NCBI GenBank assembly: GCA_003132905.1
Contig: PKZC01000106.1
Location: 1-25,110 of the forward strand
DNA from: Bryobacterales bacterium
GTDB taxonomy: Bacteria > Acidobacteriota > Terriglobia > Bryobacterales > Bryobacteraceae
Length of the DNA: 25,110 nucleotides
Direction of reading: 5' to 3'
Each line of letters opens with the position of its first letter. Positions within the stretch are counted from its first letter, which is position 1. Shown here piece after piece: positions 7,859 through 14,639 of this stretch. The notes below the pieces were generated by a model. That model was not told the origin of the DNA and ran no database searches. It worked only from the letters and a program-made list of their open reading frames with translations. The position numbers and the translations under genes are program-made.

Positions 7859-8220
7859 ACTTTGCGCCGGATGGCATCCAGAGGAACCAACTCGCCTTGT
7901 TTGAATCCCCCCCTCTGCCCATTCACCGAATGGTAGTTGTCCAACTGAGGCGTCCCTACGCGGAGCGTGATGTCGAGATAGCGACGGCGTTGCCGGACGC
8001 GCGAATCAATGACGCCGAGCGATGCGGACAAGCCCTGGGTCTCCTCATCGGTGACGGTATAGTCCATGTAATAAGGAGGCGGGTCGGCCTTTTCCTTCAA
8101 AATGCTGAAATTGCGCTGCAGCTCATCGCCCAGGATATCCAGCAGCGAAGGAGCCGAGGCAGCCGCCAGCGGAAGGGCCCAGGATAGAGCGAAGGCGAAC
8201 GTAAACAGAATGCGGCCCAC
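7786..8220 (-). pseudogene. TldD/PmbA-like metallopeptidase, N-terminal fragment fused out of frame to the integrase
   Basis: From GTG 8220 the frame gives a signal peptide (MGRILFTFAFALSWALPLAAAS), then DILGDELQRNFSILKEKADPPPYYMDYTVTDEE, LDITLRVGTPQLDNYH and AIRRKVWLETDR. This order is what I know from secreted acidobacterial relatives of the TldD/PmbA metallopeptidase family, normally about 550 residues. Family-like sequence stops at LETDR (about 7840). Everything after that (IPRPSRKK...) is the integrase coding strand read in the wrong frame, up to a stop at 7786. The C-terminal domain holding the zinc-binding motif is absent, so no enzyme can be made. The break indicates a deletion joining the inside of this gene to the inside of the integrase gene. 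Assignment rests on remembered family features, without a search. Confidence 0.72.
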
Positions 8221-8289
8221 GAACTATCAGGATACCAAGCGCGCGACAGCGGAACTCGATGGCGCCCCGCAGCCGTCGCCGGGTACCGA

Positions 8290-9534
8290 TTAGGGTTCCA
8301 CAGCCGCTGGAAAGGTGGTCGTATAGTTGTCGGAGTTCAGTTCGGTGTACAGCGTGTTGAAGTAAGAACCATCCGTGACAGTATCCGCCGTGACATGGGC
8401 CACTCCGCAATAGGCATCGTTCACCGTATTGGCGACAATCTGATTGCCCAGGAACGTACCCGTTCCGGAATACTCGTCGATGCCACAACCTTCCCGGTTA
8501 TTACTGGCGTCCTGGTCGATGGGTCCCACATTCGTTATGGTGTTGTGCTCGATCAGGCTGTTGGTGAAGTCCCGGGACGTTGTAGCCTGAATGTCCATAC
8601 CGCTCATTCCATCGATATTGGTGATGTGGTTGTTGCTAACGCGAAGATTATTCGCGCCGTTGATAAATATGCCGCTCTGCGCACTGTTGATGGTATTTCC
8701 ATCCACCACCGTGCCATCCCCCGCGGCGCGCAGGGTGACGCCCTCACTGCGTTGATTGATACAGTCGGTAGTGGACAATGAGCCGCACAGCCCCTCGGTG
8801 ATTATATTGGTCTCAATCTGCGCAACGGCACCATTAACGACGAAGACTCCAAATTGAAAGATTCCGCCGGTAGGGCCCACGCCGGTGATCGTGTTGCTGG
8901 TGATATTCGCCGTCACCCCGGCGCCCTCGGCTTCTACGCCATAGGCAGTAAAATCGTGAATCGAGTTGCCATGGATCGAAACTTGAAAAGGACCGGTCCC
9001 AATGTTGTTATCCACATAGACGCCCGCGCCGTTGCCGTACGGGAAACTGGTCGAGCAGCCGAGCGGATTCGCTAATTGCGCACCCACGACTACGCTGTTC
9101 ATCAGAGTGCCGGAGGAATTTAGAAACCGCACGGCAGCCAGACCGGGCTTACAAGCAGTCACAGTGTTGTGGCTGGCATCAATCACCAGGTCCCGAATGG
9201 TGACGCCGCTGGTATTCATGACCGTTAAGGCCGCCTCGGTCGCCAACCCTTGCAGGTCCTTTAGCGTGGGCTGGATAAGAACCCTGTTCACGCCGTTTAC
9301 TTCGATTCCACGCAATGTTATCGGCTTGGTAATAATCAATTGTTCCTGGTATGTGCCTGGACATATGTCGATCACATCGCCGGCCGAAGCGGCAGCAACG
9401 GCCGCGGCAATGGACGTGTACTGAGCATTGGGACAGGGCACACCAGGAAGCCCGACGGTGCGCGTTTGTGCTCCCTGCAGAACCGCCGCGCTCAGGCATG
9501 ACAATGCCCACCAACAGTACGTCATCCGTAACAT
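8290..9534 (-). CDS. Secreted right-handed parallel beta-helix repeat protein
   Basis: The start is ATG 9534, preceded by AGGAG at 9546-9542 with 7 nt spacing, and opens a signal peptide (MLRMTYCWWALSCLSAAVLQGAQ). The 414-residue product begins with PCPNAQYTSIAAAVAAASAGDVIDICPGTYQEQLIITKPITLRG, the usual entry of pectate-lyase-like solenoids. It continues with repeated short turns of the type GVTIRDLVIDASHN, ITSNTITGVG, VDGNTINSAQSGIFINGANNLRVSNNHITN and NSLIEHNTITNVG, each one coil of the helix. Several cysteines are present. Such proteins bind or cleave polysaccharides, or serve as surface proteins; no catalytic lyase residues can be assigned. It is intact and is the only clearly intact cargo gene of the element. 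The small ORF before it overlaps its start. Confidence 0.85.
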   Translation of the reverse strand: MLRMTYCWWALSCLSAAVLQGAQTRTVGLPGVPCPNAQYTSIAAAVAAASAGDVIDICPGTYQEQLIITKPITLRGIEVNGVNRVLIQPTLKDLQGLATEAALTVMNTSGVTIRDLVIDASHNTVTACKPGLAAVRFLNSSGTLMNSVVVGAQLANPLGCSTSFPYGNGAGVYVDNNIGTGPFQVSIHGNSIHDFTAYGVEAEGAGVTANITSNTITGVGPTGGIFQFGVFVVNGAVAQIETNIITEGLCGSLSTTDCINQRSEGVTLRAAGDGTVVDGNTINSAQSGIFINGANNLRVSNNHITNIDGMSGMDIQATTSRDFTNSLIEHNTITNVGPIDQDASNNREGCGIDEYSGTGTFLGNQIVANTVNDAYCGVAHVTADTVTDGSYFNTLYTELNSDNYTTTFPAAVEP

Positions 9535-9755
9535 GGATTCGCTCCTAAATTTGCGATGGATACGGACGCATACTGGCCGACAAACTGCGGTATAAAAAAA
9601 GCTTCGCAGCTCAAGAACTCCCAACCTGGAGTTTCGACCTCTTCCTCACATCCACGGCCCGAAATCGTAAAGCTAAAGTCATTCGAGAACGGGCCGCAGA
9701 CGGTAATCGGCTGGGTCGACTGTTTCATAACGGCGCCAGGGGCGAATGCCGCCAT
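9522..9755 (-). CDS. Small hypothetical ORF upstream of the beta-helix gene
   Basis: ATG 9755 opens 77 codons (MAAFAPGAVMKQSTQPITVCGPF...). It is preceded at 9 nt by GGAGGG (9770-9765), which itself overlaps the stop of the preceding small ORF, and it ends 13 bp inside the beta-helix gene. The stop-RBS-start spacing looks like a translationally coupled chain of three genes. The sequence has four cysteines and no recognised domain, signal peptide or membrane segment. It could be a chance frame; the ribosome binding site and tight packing are the only arguments for it. Confidence 0.35.
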   Translation of the reverse strand: MAAFAPGAVMKQSTQPITVCGPFSNDFSFTISGRGCEEEVETPGWEFLSCEAFFIPQFVGQYASVSIANLGANPCYG

Positions 9756-9760
9756 ACGAA

Positions 9761-9946
9761 TTATCCCTCCCTCGATCCAGGTTGCGCGACGCGCCTTAGT
9801 TCGGTCGGCACATCTAGGACGGGCATACCTCCCACATTCATGACGTAAATGGGATTCCCGTCAGCGTGGTAACGATCAAGTACCCGCGAGACGCTCGCCA
9901 AAATGGTCTTGAGCTTGATGACAGTCCCGTCTTCCAAACGGTACAC
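9761..9946 (-). CDS. Small conserved-looking protein with uncertain or lost start
   Basis: From GTG 9946 the frame encodes 61 residues (MYRLEDGTVIKLKTILASVSRVLDRYHADGNPIYVMNVGG...). The same frame stays open back to a stop at 10031 and adds plausible protein sequence (PAEQLEFESEKEPFSV) directly before YRLEDG, but contains no ATG, GTG or TTG there. The pattern 'E-x-E-P-x-x-x-Y-R-L-E-D-G-T...D-x-x-G-N-P-x-Y' reads like a genuine small soluble protein, and I have an impression of similar short proteins in acidobacteria, without a name. Either a non-standard start is used, the GTG is the start, or the gene has lost its 5' end, which would suit the decay of this element. Function unknown. Confidence 0.5.
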   Translation of the reverse strand: MYRLEDGTVIKLKTILASVSRVLDRYHADGNPIYVMNVGGMPVLDVPTELRRVAQPGSREG

Positions 9947-10031
9947 GGAAAACGGTTCTTTCTCACTTTCAAACTCAAGCTGCTCAGCCGGAACCGGCCC
10001 TCTTATTATCGGATGCGGCGGAAGAACACTT

Positions 10032-10393
10032 TAAAGGGTAACGGTCGAGTCACGTCCCCGAAACAGCGTGTTTGCTGCACCTCATGGTGCAACAGGTAGG
10101 GGTGGGAAGTCAATCTCTATTGGCTCTATTGGGCCTAGTATTACCAAGCCAACACTTCAAGTTCAGAGATTGGGTTTGTCAGCGCCCCAGAGCGCGAATC
10201 GCTAGTTACAATGGTTCGATCAGGGGAGCGATAGCGATCTATGCGGGGACGCTGTGGGGACTAAGCGACAGCCAAAAGGGTCCAAATTGGTGCAAACCGC
10301 GCAAGGGAAATACTCCGGTAAGGAGCGGTCTAAGCAGCTCAAATAGCGAGCCTATCCGAATCCGTGCAAGGTATGCAACCTGTTATGACTCAC
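10032..10393. other. Right end of the island: no convincing gene
   Basis: About 360 bp with lower apparent GC than the surroundings. Frames here are short and have no ribosome binding sites or recognisable domains. Visible structure is a perfect 6-bp stem (TGCACC at 10076-10081 with GGTGCA at 10086-10091, loop of 4) and four TGCAA pentamers (10088, 10291, 10365 and 10374), the last two close to the repeat core. In integrative elements this position holds integrase arm sites, but that reading is speculative here. Confidence 0.5.
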
Positions 10394-10439
10394 CCCTTTC
10401 ACGGCGATAACAGGGGTTCGAATCCCCTTGGGGACGCCA
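10394..10439 (+). repeat. attR-side core: 46-bp direct repeat of the tRNA-Glu 3' end
   Basis: Identical over 46 bp to 7048-7093, including the CCA. The sequence to its left (10381-10393) does not resemble the 5' half of the tRNA, so this is a partial copy and not a second tRNA gene. It marks the distal end of the element. Confidence 0.93.
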
Positions 10440-10507
10440 AAAATCAGCAGCCGAACCGCTTCCCAGGTTCCCTTCGATTCCTGTAAACTTGAGAGCCGAG
10501 GTGAGCT

Positions 10508-10945
10508 ATGGCAATCCCGAAGCGCGTCACGTGGCGGCTGGCCTTCCTGCTCTGTCTGCCGGCAATCCCGTTGCTCGCGCACCATTCCTTTGGCGCCGAA
10601 TACGACGCCGACAAGCCCATCACGCTGACGGGCGTGCTCACGAAAATTGAATGGACCAATCCGCACAGCCACTTCTTCATGGACGTGAAGGACGACAAAG
10701 GCAACGTCGCGAACTGGAAATTTGAAGGCTATCCGCCGGTGGTTCTTTACCGCACTGGCTGGAAGCGAGACGTCACCATGAAGCCCGGCGACACCATCAC
10801 GGTTTTCGGTTGGCGCGCCCGCGACGGCACCAACTGGGCTCATTCGCGGGAAATCACGCTGCCCGATGGAAAGAAGTTGTTCTTCGGGCCGCCTTCCGGC
10901 ACCGGAGACGGAGGAAATACTCCAGCGGTGAAAGTGCCCCAATGA
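10508..10945 (+). CDS. DUF6152-like secreted protein
   Basis: The 145-residue protein starts at ATG 10508 after a GAGGTGA site (10498-10504). It carries a signal peptide (MAIPKRVTWRLAFLLCLPAIPLLA) directly followed by HHSFGAEYDADKPITLTGVLTKIEWTNPHSHFFMDVKDDKGN. This HHSF...D...TGVVT...WxNPH pattern is the signature of the DUF6152 family of small periplasmic beta-barrel (OB-like) proteins. The later GWKRDVTMKPGDTITVFGWRARDGTNW is also typical. The many histidines suggest metal binding, but the function of the family is not established. It overlaps the next gene by 4 bp (ATGA), so the two are co-translated and likely work together. It is the first gene on the right side of the island, and its upstream region ends 68 bp after the repeat. 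Confidence 0.85.
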   Translation: MAIPKRVTWRLAFLLCLPAIPLLAHHSFGAEYDADKPITLTGVLTKIEWTNPHSHFFMDVKDDKGNVANWKFEGYPPVVLYRTGWKRDVTMKPGDTITVFGWRARDGTNWAHSREITLPDGKKLFFGPPSGTGDGGNTPAVKVPQ

Positions 10946-11751
10946 CGCCGCGCTTCCTGCTGTCGGCAATCCTGCCAATCGTCAGTTTTTCTCCGTTCCT
11001 CGCGGCGCAAAGCGGGTTCCCGCGCATGGCCGATGGAAAACCCAACCTGACCGGTGTCTGGCAAGGCGGCAGCACGCGGCGCGGAAGTTGGGACGAGGCG
11101 AACTCCGGATTGGGTGTCGGCGGTACCGGCCGTGATCCCAACGCCCCGCCGAGTCCCGCTTCACAACAAGTGGTCAACTCCCCCGCGCCTTACCAGCCCT
11201 GGGCCGCGAAAAAGGTTCTTGAGTCGTTCAACAAACGAGGCATCGACGATCCGTCGGCCCTGTGCTTGCCTCCCGGCGTTCCGCGCCTCACCATCACCGG
11301 TCTCTTTCCGCTGCAAATCATCCAAACTCCAGAGCAGGTCATTATTCTGTACGAGTACATGAATGTGTTCCGCATAATCCCGATAAATGCAAAACATTCG
11401 GACGACCTGGTTCCAACCTACATGGGCGATTCGGTGGCGCATTGGGAGGGCGACACGCTGGTGGTGGATGTCGTCAGCTTCAACGATAAGGGCTGGCTCA
11501 CGGGCACTGGCACTTTTCACTCCGATCAGCTTCACGTTACGGAACGCTATACGCGCGTCGACAAGGATCAAATCAAGTACGACGTGACGATGGAAGACCC
11601 CAAGGTGCTGACGAATCCATGGACCATTCATACCAGCCTGATGCTGCGCGAAGGCACGCGCGTGCAGGAGTACGTGTGCGCCGAGAATAATCTCGATCCC
11701 GAACGCTATGAGAAGCTGCTGAAGGATGGAGTGAAGTTCACCCGGCAGTAG
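10942..11751 (+). CDS. Secreted protein of unknown function, partner of the DUF6152-like protein
   Basis: ATG 10942 overlaps the previous stop (ATGA) and opens a signal peptide (MTPRFLLSAILPIVSFSPFLAAQ). A longer frame from 10810 is rejected because it would bury the signal peptide. The 269-residue protein contains RMADGKPNLTGVWQGG, a motif common in acidobacterial secreted proteins encoded beside DUF6152 genes. Later segments are PPGVPRLTITGLFPLQIIQTPEQVIILYEYMNVFRIIPIN, GDSVAHWEGDTLVVDVVSFNDKGWL and HVTERYTRVDKDQIKYDVTMEDPKVL. It looks like a beta-rich lipocalin- or sandwich-like fold. I know this type only as an uncharacterised family that recurs with DUF6152. Operon membership is clear; function is not. 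Confidence 0.82.
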   Translation: MTPRFLLSAILPIVSFSPFLAAQSGFPRMADGKPNLTGVWQGGSTRRGSWDEANSGLGVGGTGRDPNAPPSPASQQVVNSPAPYQPWAAKKVLESFNKRGIDDPSALCLPPGVPRLTITGLFPLQIIQTPEQVIILYEYMNVFRIIPINAKHSDDLVPTYMGDSVAHWEGDTLVVDVVSFNDKGWLTGTGTFHSDQLHVTERYTRVDKDQIKYDVTMEDPKVLTNPWTIHTSLMLREGTRVQEYVCAENNLDPERYEKLLKDGVKFTRQ

Positions 11752-11769
11752 CCGTGCTATGTTCGTGTT

Positions 11770-12252
11770 TTGACGATTTCGGGCACTCCCAATTCCCGCT
11801 ACGGCCGTTCCTTCGACGAACTGGCGGAGGGCCAAACCTTCCGGCATTGGCCCGGCCGGACGATCACCGAATTCGACGATACACTGTTCAGCTTGTTGAG
11901 CATGAACCAGCATCCCGTACACATCGACGAGCATTTTGCAGCCGGGACGCAGCACCGGCAAAGGCTGGTGGAGGGTCCCATCGTCATCAGTCTGGTGATT
12001 GGGATGAGCCAGGCCGACATCGGGGGCAGCAGCGTGGAAACGCGAGACTATTCCAATGTTCTACATACCCTTCCCGTGTTCCACGGCGACACCATCTACG
12101 CGGAATCTACGGTTCTAGAGAAGACCATTGGACCGGATGGTCGATGCACTGTCAAAATCGGGCATCGCGGATTGAATCAGCGCGGTGAGGTGGTCCTTAC
12201 GATGCAGCGGACCATTGTATATACTGCCCTGAGCATAGTGCCCCGGGCGTAG
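11770..12252 (+). CDS. MaoC-family hydratase/dehydratase
   Basis: The 160-residue protein has a single hot-dog fold of the MaoC type: FDELAEGQTFRHWPGRTITEFDDTLFSLLSMNQHPVHIDEHFA contains the catalytic Asp/His hydratase motif (the MNQHPVHID segment). VEGPIVISLVIGMSQADIGGSSVETRDYSNVLHTLPVFHGDTIYAESTVLE completes the core. Members hydrate enoyl-CoA or mesaconyl-type CoA esters. TTG 11770 is the only usable start before the conserved region, as the frame has a stop at 11749, and no good ribosome binding site is seen. It lies 18 bp after the previous gene on the same strand. With the MatB-like synthetase at 16247 it may share CoA-ester metabolism, but they are not in one operon. Substrate unknown. 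Confidence 0.85.
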   Translation: MTISGTPNSRYGRSFDELAEGQTFRHWPGRTITEFDDTLFSLLSMNQHPVHIDEHFAAGTQHRQRLVEGPIVISLVIGMSQADIGGSSVETRDYSNVLHTLPVFHGDTIYAESTVLEKTIGPDGRCTVKIGHRGLNQRGEVVLTMQRTIVYTALSIVPRA

Positions 12253-12303
12253 TGCTTCGAGCCTAAGCCTCAAGCTTCGTCCGCTCGCGCCGATAAGCGA
12301 GGC

Positions 12304-14028
12304 GTGAGCAAAATCATATTGGCGTGCGGCATCCTTGTTTCGGCTTGGGTTGCTTCTCTACAGGCGCAGACCGCAACCGTTACCACCACTCCTGGCACGC
12401 TGTCGTTCACTTATCAATCGGGTTCGTTAGCACTCCCCAAGGCGCAATCGGTAGCGGTGAAACCGAGCACGGGCAAACCCACTTTCACCACGGCCACCCC
12501 TCCGGCGGATTTCTGGTTGACCGTCAATGCGGACAGCGGCACTTTACCGGCCTCCATCGGCGTTGAGGTAAATCCCACCAGCCTTGCAGTCGGCACTTAT
12601 ACTTCTTCCGTCACTATTACCGTGGCCGGAGTGTTATCGCCCGCGGTGATCACCGTAACGCTCCAAGTTACTGCCGCGCCTTCCACCTTGGCTGTAACCC
12701 CTAGCACTCTAATCTTCACCGCTCCTCCCAACCCATCGGTAGCGCAAACGTTGACGCTTTCGACCAACGGATCGCCAATATCGTTTACAGCCACTTCGGG
12801 TGTACCGTGGATGACGGTTTCTCCAGCGATTGGTATCGTTTTACCAGGCGAACTGACGACACTGACGGTTAACGTGAATGCCGCGACATTGGCGCCCCAA
12901 GTGGCCCCGTACGTCGCCAATATAACCGTGGTGGCTTCCGGAGCCAGCGTAACCGCGAAATCGCAAAACGTTCTTGTGGATGTGACAGTGAATAGCACCA
13001 CGCCTACCATTGCGAGCGTCTGGCCACCGGTGCTTCCCGAGAATGGCGGCGCGCAAACCATAACGATTCGCGGCACCAATTTCTATACGGCTACACTCGT
13101 CGCGATACAAGGGGTGCCAGTGCCGCTGGTAACCACGGTGCTAAGCCCGTCGGCCCTGCTGGCAGTGGTTCCTGGGTCGCTCTTAACCGGAGGCGGCATT
13201 CTGAACGTGGTGGTCGAGAACCCGGCGCCAGGCGGGAATTCTGCTCCCACCGCCATGACCGTGGCAAATGTTCCTACCATCTATGGAGTCTTTAATGCAG
13301 CGAGTTACGCCTCCGCGACGGTGAGCCCGGGTGAACTGGTCACTATGTTTGGCGAGAATATTGGGCCGCCCATTCCCGCCACCATGTCCATCGTCGCAGG
13401 CTACGTCACCACTAACCTAAGCAATGTAACAGTCACCATCGACGGGCAAAATGCGCCCATCCTCTACGTCAGTTCCAATCAAATCACCGTACAGGTGCCT
13501 TACGAATCGACGCTCGGCGCGGGGAAAACCGTGGTCGTCTCGAACGGCGCGAATCCACCTGCCGCAAGTACCGTGACCATCGCGGCTCAGATCCCGGGAA
13601 TCTTTACGGCGGACGGCTCGGGCGCAGGCGAAGCTGCGGCCATCAACACGGGAGCGACATCCGGGCTAGTCACATTGAACAGCACCACCAATCCAGCCAA
13701 GATCGGCGATACGGTTAGCCTCTATCTAACGGGCGAGGGCGATTACAATCCCGTGCCCCTATCGGGGATCACGAATACCGGCTATGTCATACCGGTAGCG
13801 CTTACACCACTCCCACAGCTAGTTCCGCTACCCACTGTGAAGATCGGCGGCGTGGACGCGAGCGCCGGAGTCTCCTATGCCGGCGTAGTTCCGGGCTCCA
13901 TCATCGGCGTCTTGCAGATCAACGTTGTCGTTCCCTTGGGCAGCGCGACGGGAGCTACCGTGCCCGTGCTCGTCACCATTGGCGGCGTCACCACGCAAGC
14001 CAACACTACGCTCAATATTCACCCCTAG
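12304..14028 (+). CDS. Secreted multidomain protein with BACON-like, IPT/TIG and Solibacter C-terminal (TIGR03437) domains
   Basis: The 574-residue protein begins at GTG 12304 with a signal peptide (MSKIILACGILVSAWVASLQAQ). Two beta-sandwich repeats of BACON type follow (about 25-125 and 126-232; markers FWLTVNADSGTLPASIGVEVNP and PWMTVSPAIGIVLPGE). Then comes an IPT/TIG-like domain (about 235-322; PTIASVWPPVLPENGGAQTITIRGTNF). The C-terminal part begins GVFNAASYASATVSPGELVTMFGENIGP and contains VTIDGQNAPILYVSSNQITVQVPYE and a late VKIGGVDASAGVSYAGVVPGSIIGVLQINVVVP. These are the hallmarks of TIGR03437, defined from Solibacter usitatus. Composition is rich in Thr, Val and Ala, as for an extracellular adhesin-like or carbohydrate-associated protein. 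Function unknown; the domain is the best taxonomic pointer in the window. Confidence 0.9.
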   Translation: MSKIILACGILVSAWVASLQAQTATVTTTPGTLSFTYQSGSLALPKAQSVAVKPSTGKPTFTTATPPADFWLTVNADSGTLPASIGVEVNPTSLAVGTYTSSVTITVAGVLSPAVITVTLQVTAAPSTLAVTPSTLIFTAPPNPSVAQTLTLSTNGSPISFTATSGVPWMTVSPAIGIVLPGELTTLTVNVNAATLAPQVAPYVANITVVASGASVTAKSQNVLVDVTVNSTTPTIASVWPPVLPENGGAQTITIRGTNFYTATLVAIQGVPVPLVTTVLSPSALLAVVPGSLLTGGGILNVVVENPAPGGNSAPTAMTVANVPTIYGVFNAASYASATVSPGELVTMFGENIGPPIPATMSIVAGYVTTNLSNVTVTIDGQNAPILYVSSNQITVQVPYESTLGAGKTVVVSNGANPPAASTVTIAAQIPGIFTADGSGAGEAAAINTGATSGLVTLNSTTNPAKIGDTVSLYLTGEGDYNPVPLSGITNTGYVIPVALTPLPQLVPLPTVKIGGVDASAGVSYAGVVPGSIIGVLQINVVVPLGSATGATVPVLVTIGGVTTQANTTLNIHP

Positions 14029-14040
14029 CGCACGGCAACT

Positions 14041-14092
14041 CCACGTATGGCCTTGCCGGCTAACGGCCGATTGCGGCCACGGCCTTACGTGG
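14041..14092 (+). terminator. Strong inverted repeat after the TIGR03437 gene, possible terminator
   Basis: CCACGTATGGCC (14041-14052) pairs with GGCCTTACGTGG (14081-14092) as a 12-bp stem with one T.T mismatch, and further GC pairing is possible inside the loop. It lies 13 bp after the stop codon. The sequence that follows is TT then AAAAAG rather than a U-run, so it is not a textbook rho-independent terminator; it may instead stabilise the mRNA 3' end. Confidence 0.45.
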
Positions 14093-14179
14093 TTAAAAAG
14101 ATTAATTAAAAGACCCTTGGCGTATTTGTTTCCGCATGTTATCTTGATCGAGTCCCAATTCTTCCTAGGAGGCGCCGCA

Positions 14180-14236
14180 TTGCATTCTGACCATCGATTC
14201 GCAATTGTCGCGGTCTGCCTTCTAACTCTTCGTTAG
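14180..14236 (+). CDS. Possible 18-residue leader peptide
   Basis: TTG 14180 follows a perfect AGGAGG (14167-14172) at 7 nt and opens MHSDHRFAIVAVCLLTLR, then stops. The peptide is hydrophobic with flanking basic residues. It lies 60 bp before the four-cysteine gene and could be a leader or simply a chance frame behind a purine-rich site. No attenuator structure is evident between 14236 and 14297. Confidence 0.25.
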   Translation: MHSDHRFAIVAVCLLTLR

Positions 14237-14296
14237 TCTCCCGCGGCACAACCAATTACCCTCAGCGCCCTGGCTTGGGCGCGGAAGGAGGAATTT

Positions 14297-14620
14297 ATGA
14301 CCAAGATCAAAGTCTTTCAAGGCACCCGTTCCGTCAGCGCGCCCCGTTTGTGCGATTCCTGCTCAAATGGCGTGGCGATGCGCGGACCGGCCGAAAGCGA
14401 GGAGTATGTACACTGCTCGCTCATGGAAAAGCCCATTCCCTTGCAAGTGACGGAGTGCAACCGCTATGTGGATCGATCGCAGCCCTCGTTGTGGGCCATG
14501 AAAGAAATCGCGTGGGTGCTGCAGTCGGATTCCAAGCGCCAACAGATCGGCTTCGTCACTGCCAAAGAATGGCGGCAGCTGAACGAAAACGAGAATCTGG
14601 TTCCCGCGCGCTTCGAGTAA
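14297..14620 (+). CDS. Small four-cysteine (zinc-ribbon-like) protein
   Basis: ATG 14297 follows AAGGAGG (14285-14291) at 5 nt, one of the best ribosome binding sites in the window, suggesting strong expression. The 107-residue protein has Cys19 and Cys22 (CDSC), Cys40 and Cys54 (TEC), a spacing that could bind one zinc ion or a small iron-sulphur centre. The rest is soluble and mixed charge, ending ...GFVTAKEWRQLNENENLVPARF. There is no signal peptide and no membrane segment. I do not recognise a named family. It stands alone on the plus strand and converges with the MFS gene, with 19 bp between their ends. Confidence 0.8.
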   Translation: MTKIKVFQGTRSVSAPRLCDSCSNGVAMRGPAESEEYVHCSLMEKPIPLQVTECNRYVDRSQPSLWAMKEIAWVLQSDSKRQQIGFVTAKEWRQLNENENLVPARFE

Positions 14621-14639
14621 TCTGCGCAGCGGGGCTGTT

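Larger units (their letters stand above)
7094..10439. mobile_element. Decayed tRNA-Glu-integrated genomic island (about 3.3 kb)
   Basis: The segment is bounded by exact 46-bp repeats of the tRNA-Glu 3' end, with a tyrosine recombinase immediately inside the tRNA-proximal end and transcribed toward the tRNA, the classic layout of an integrative element. Contents in order: recombinase lacking its N-terminal domain, N-terminal fragment of a TldD/PmbA-like gene, secreted beta-helix gene, two small ORFs and about 360 bp without a convincing gene. No excisionase, replication, transfer or phage structural gene is seen. The element is therefore probably a remnant produced by internal deletion, and is unlikely to move by itself because the recombinase is truncated. 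Confidence 0.85.

Noticed and set aside
10206..10346. Short plus-strand frame ending GKYSGKERSKQLK
   Set aside because: No usable start codon or RBS and no recognised family; probably chance within the non-coding end of the island.
10391..10439. Second tRNA-Glu gene
   Set aside because: Only the anticodon loop flank, T-arm and acceptor 3' strand are present; upstream bases do not form a D-arm or acceptor 5' strand. It is the attachment repeat.
10352..10978. 208-codon minus-strand frame with a plausible-looking tail
   Set aside because: It lies antisense to the DUF6152-like gene, and its end is an antisense reading of the tRNA-derived repeat.
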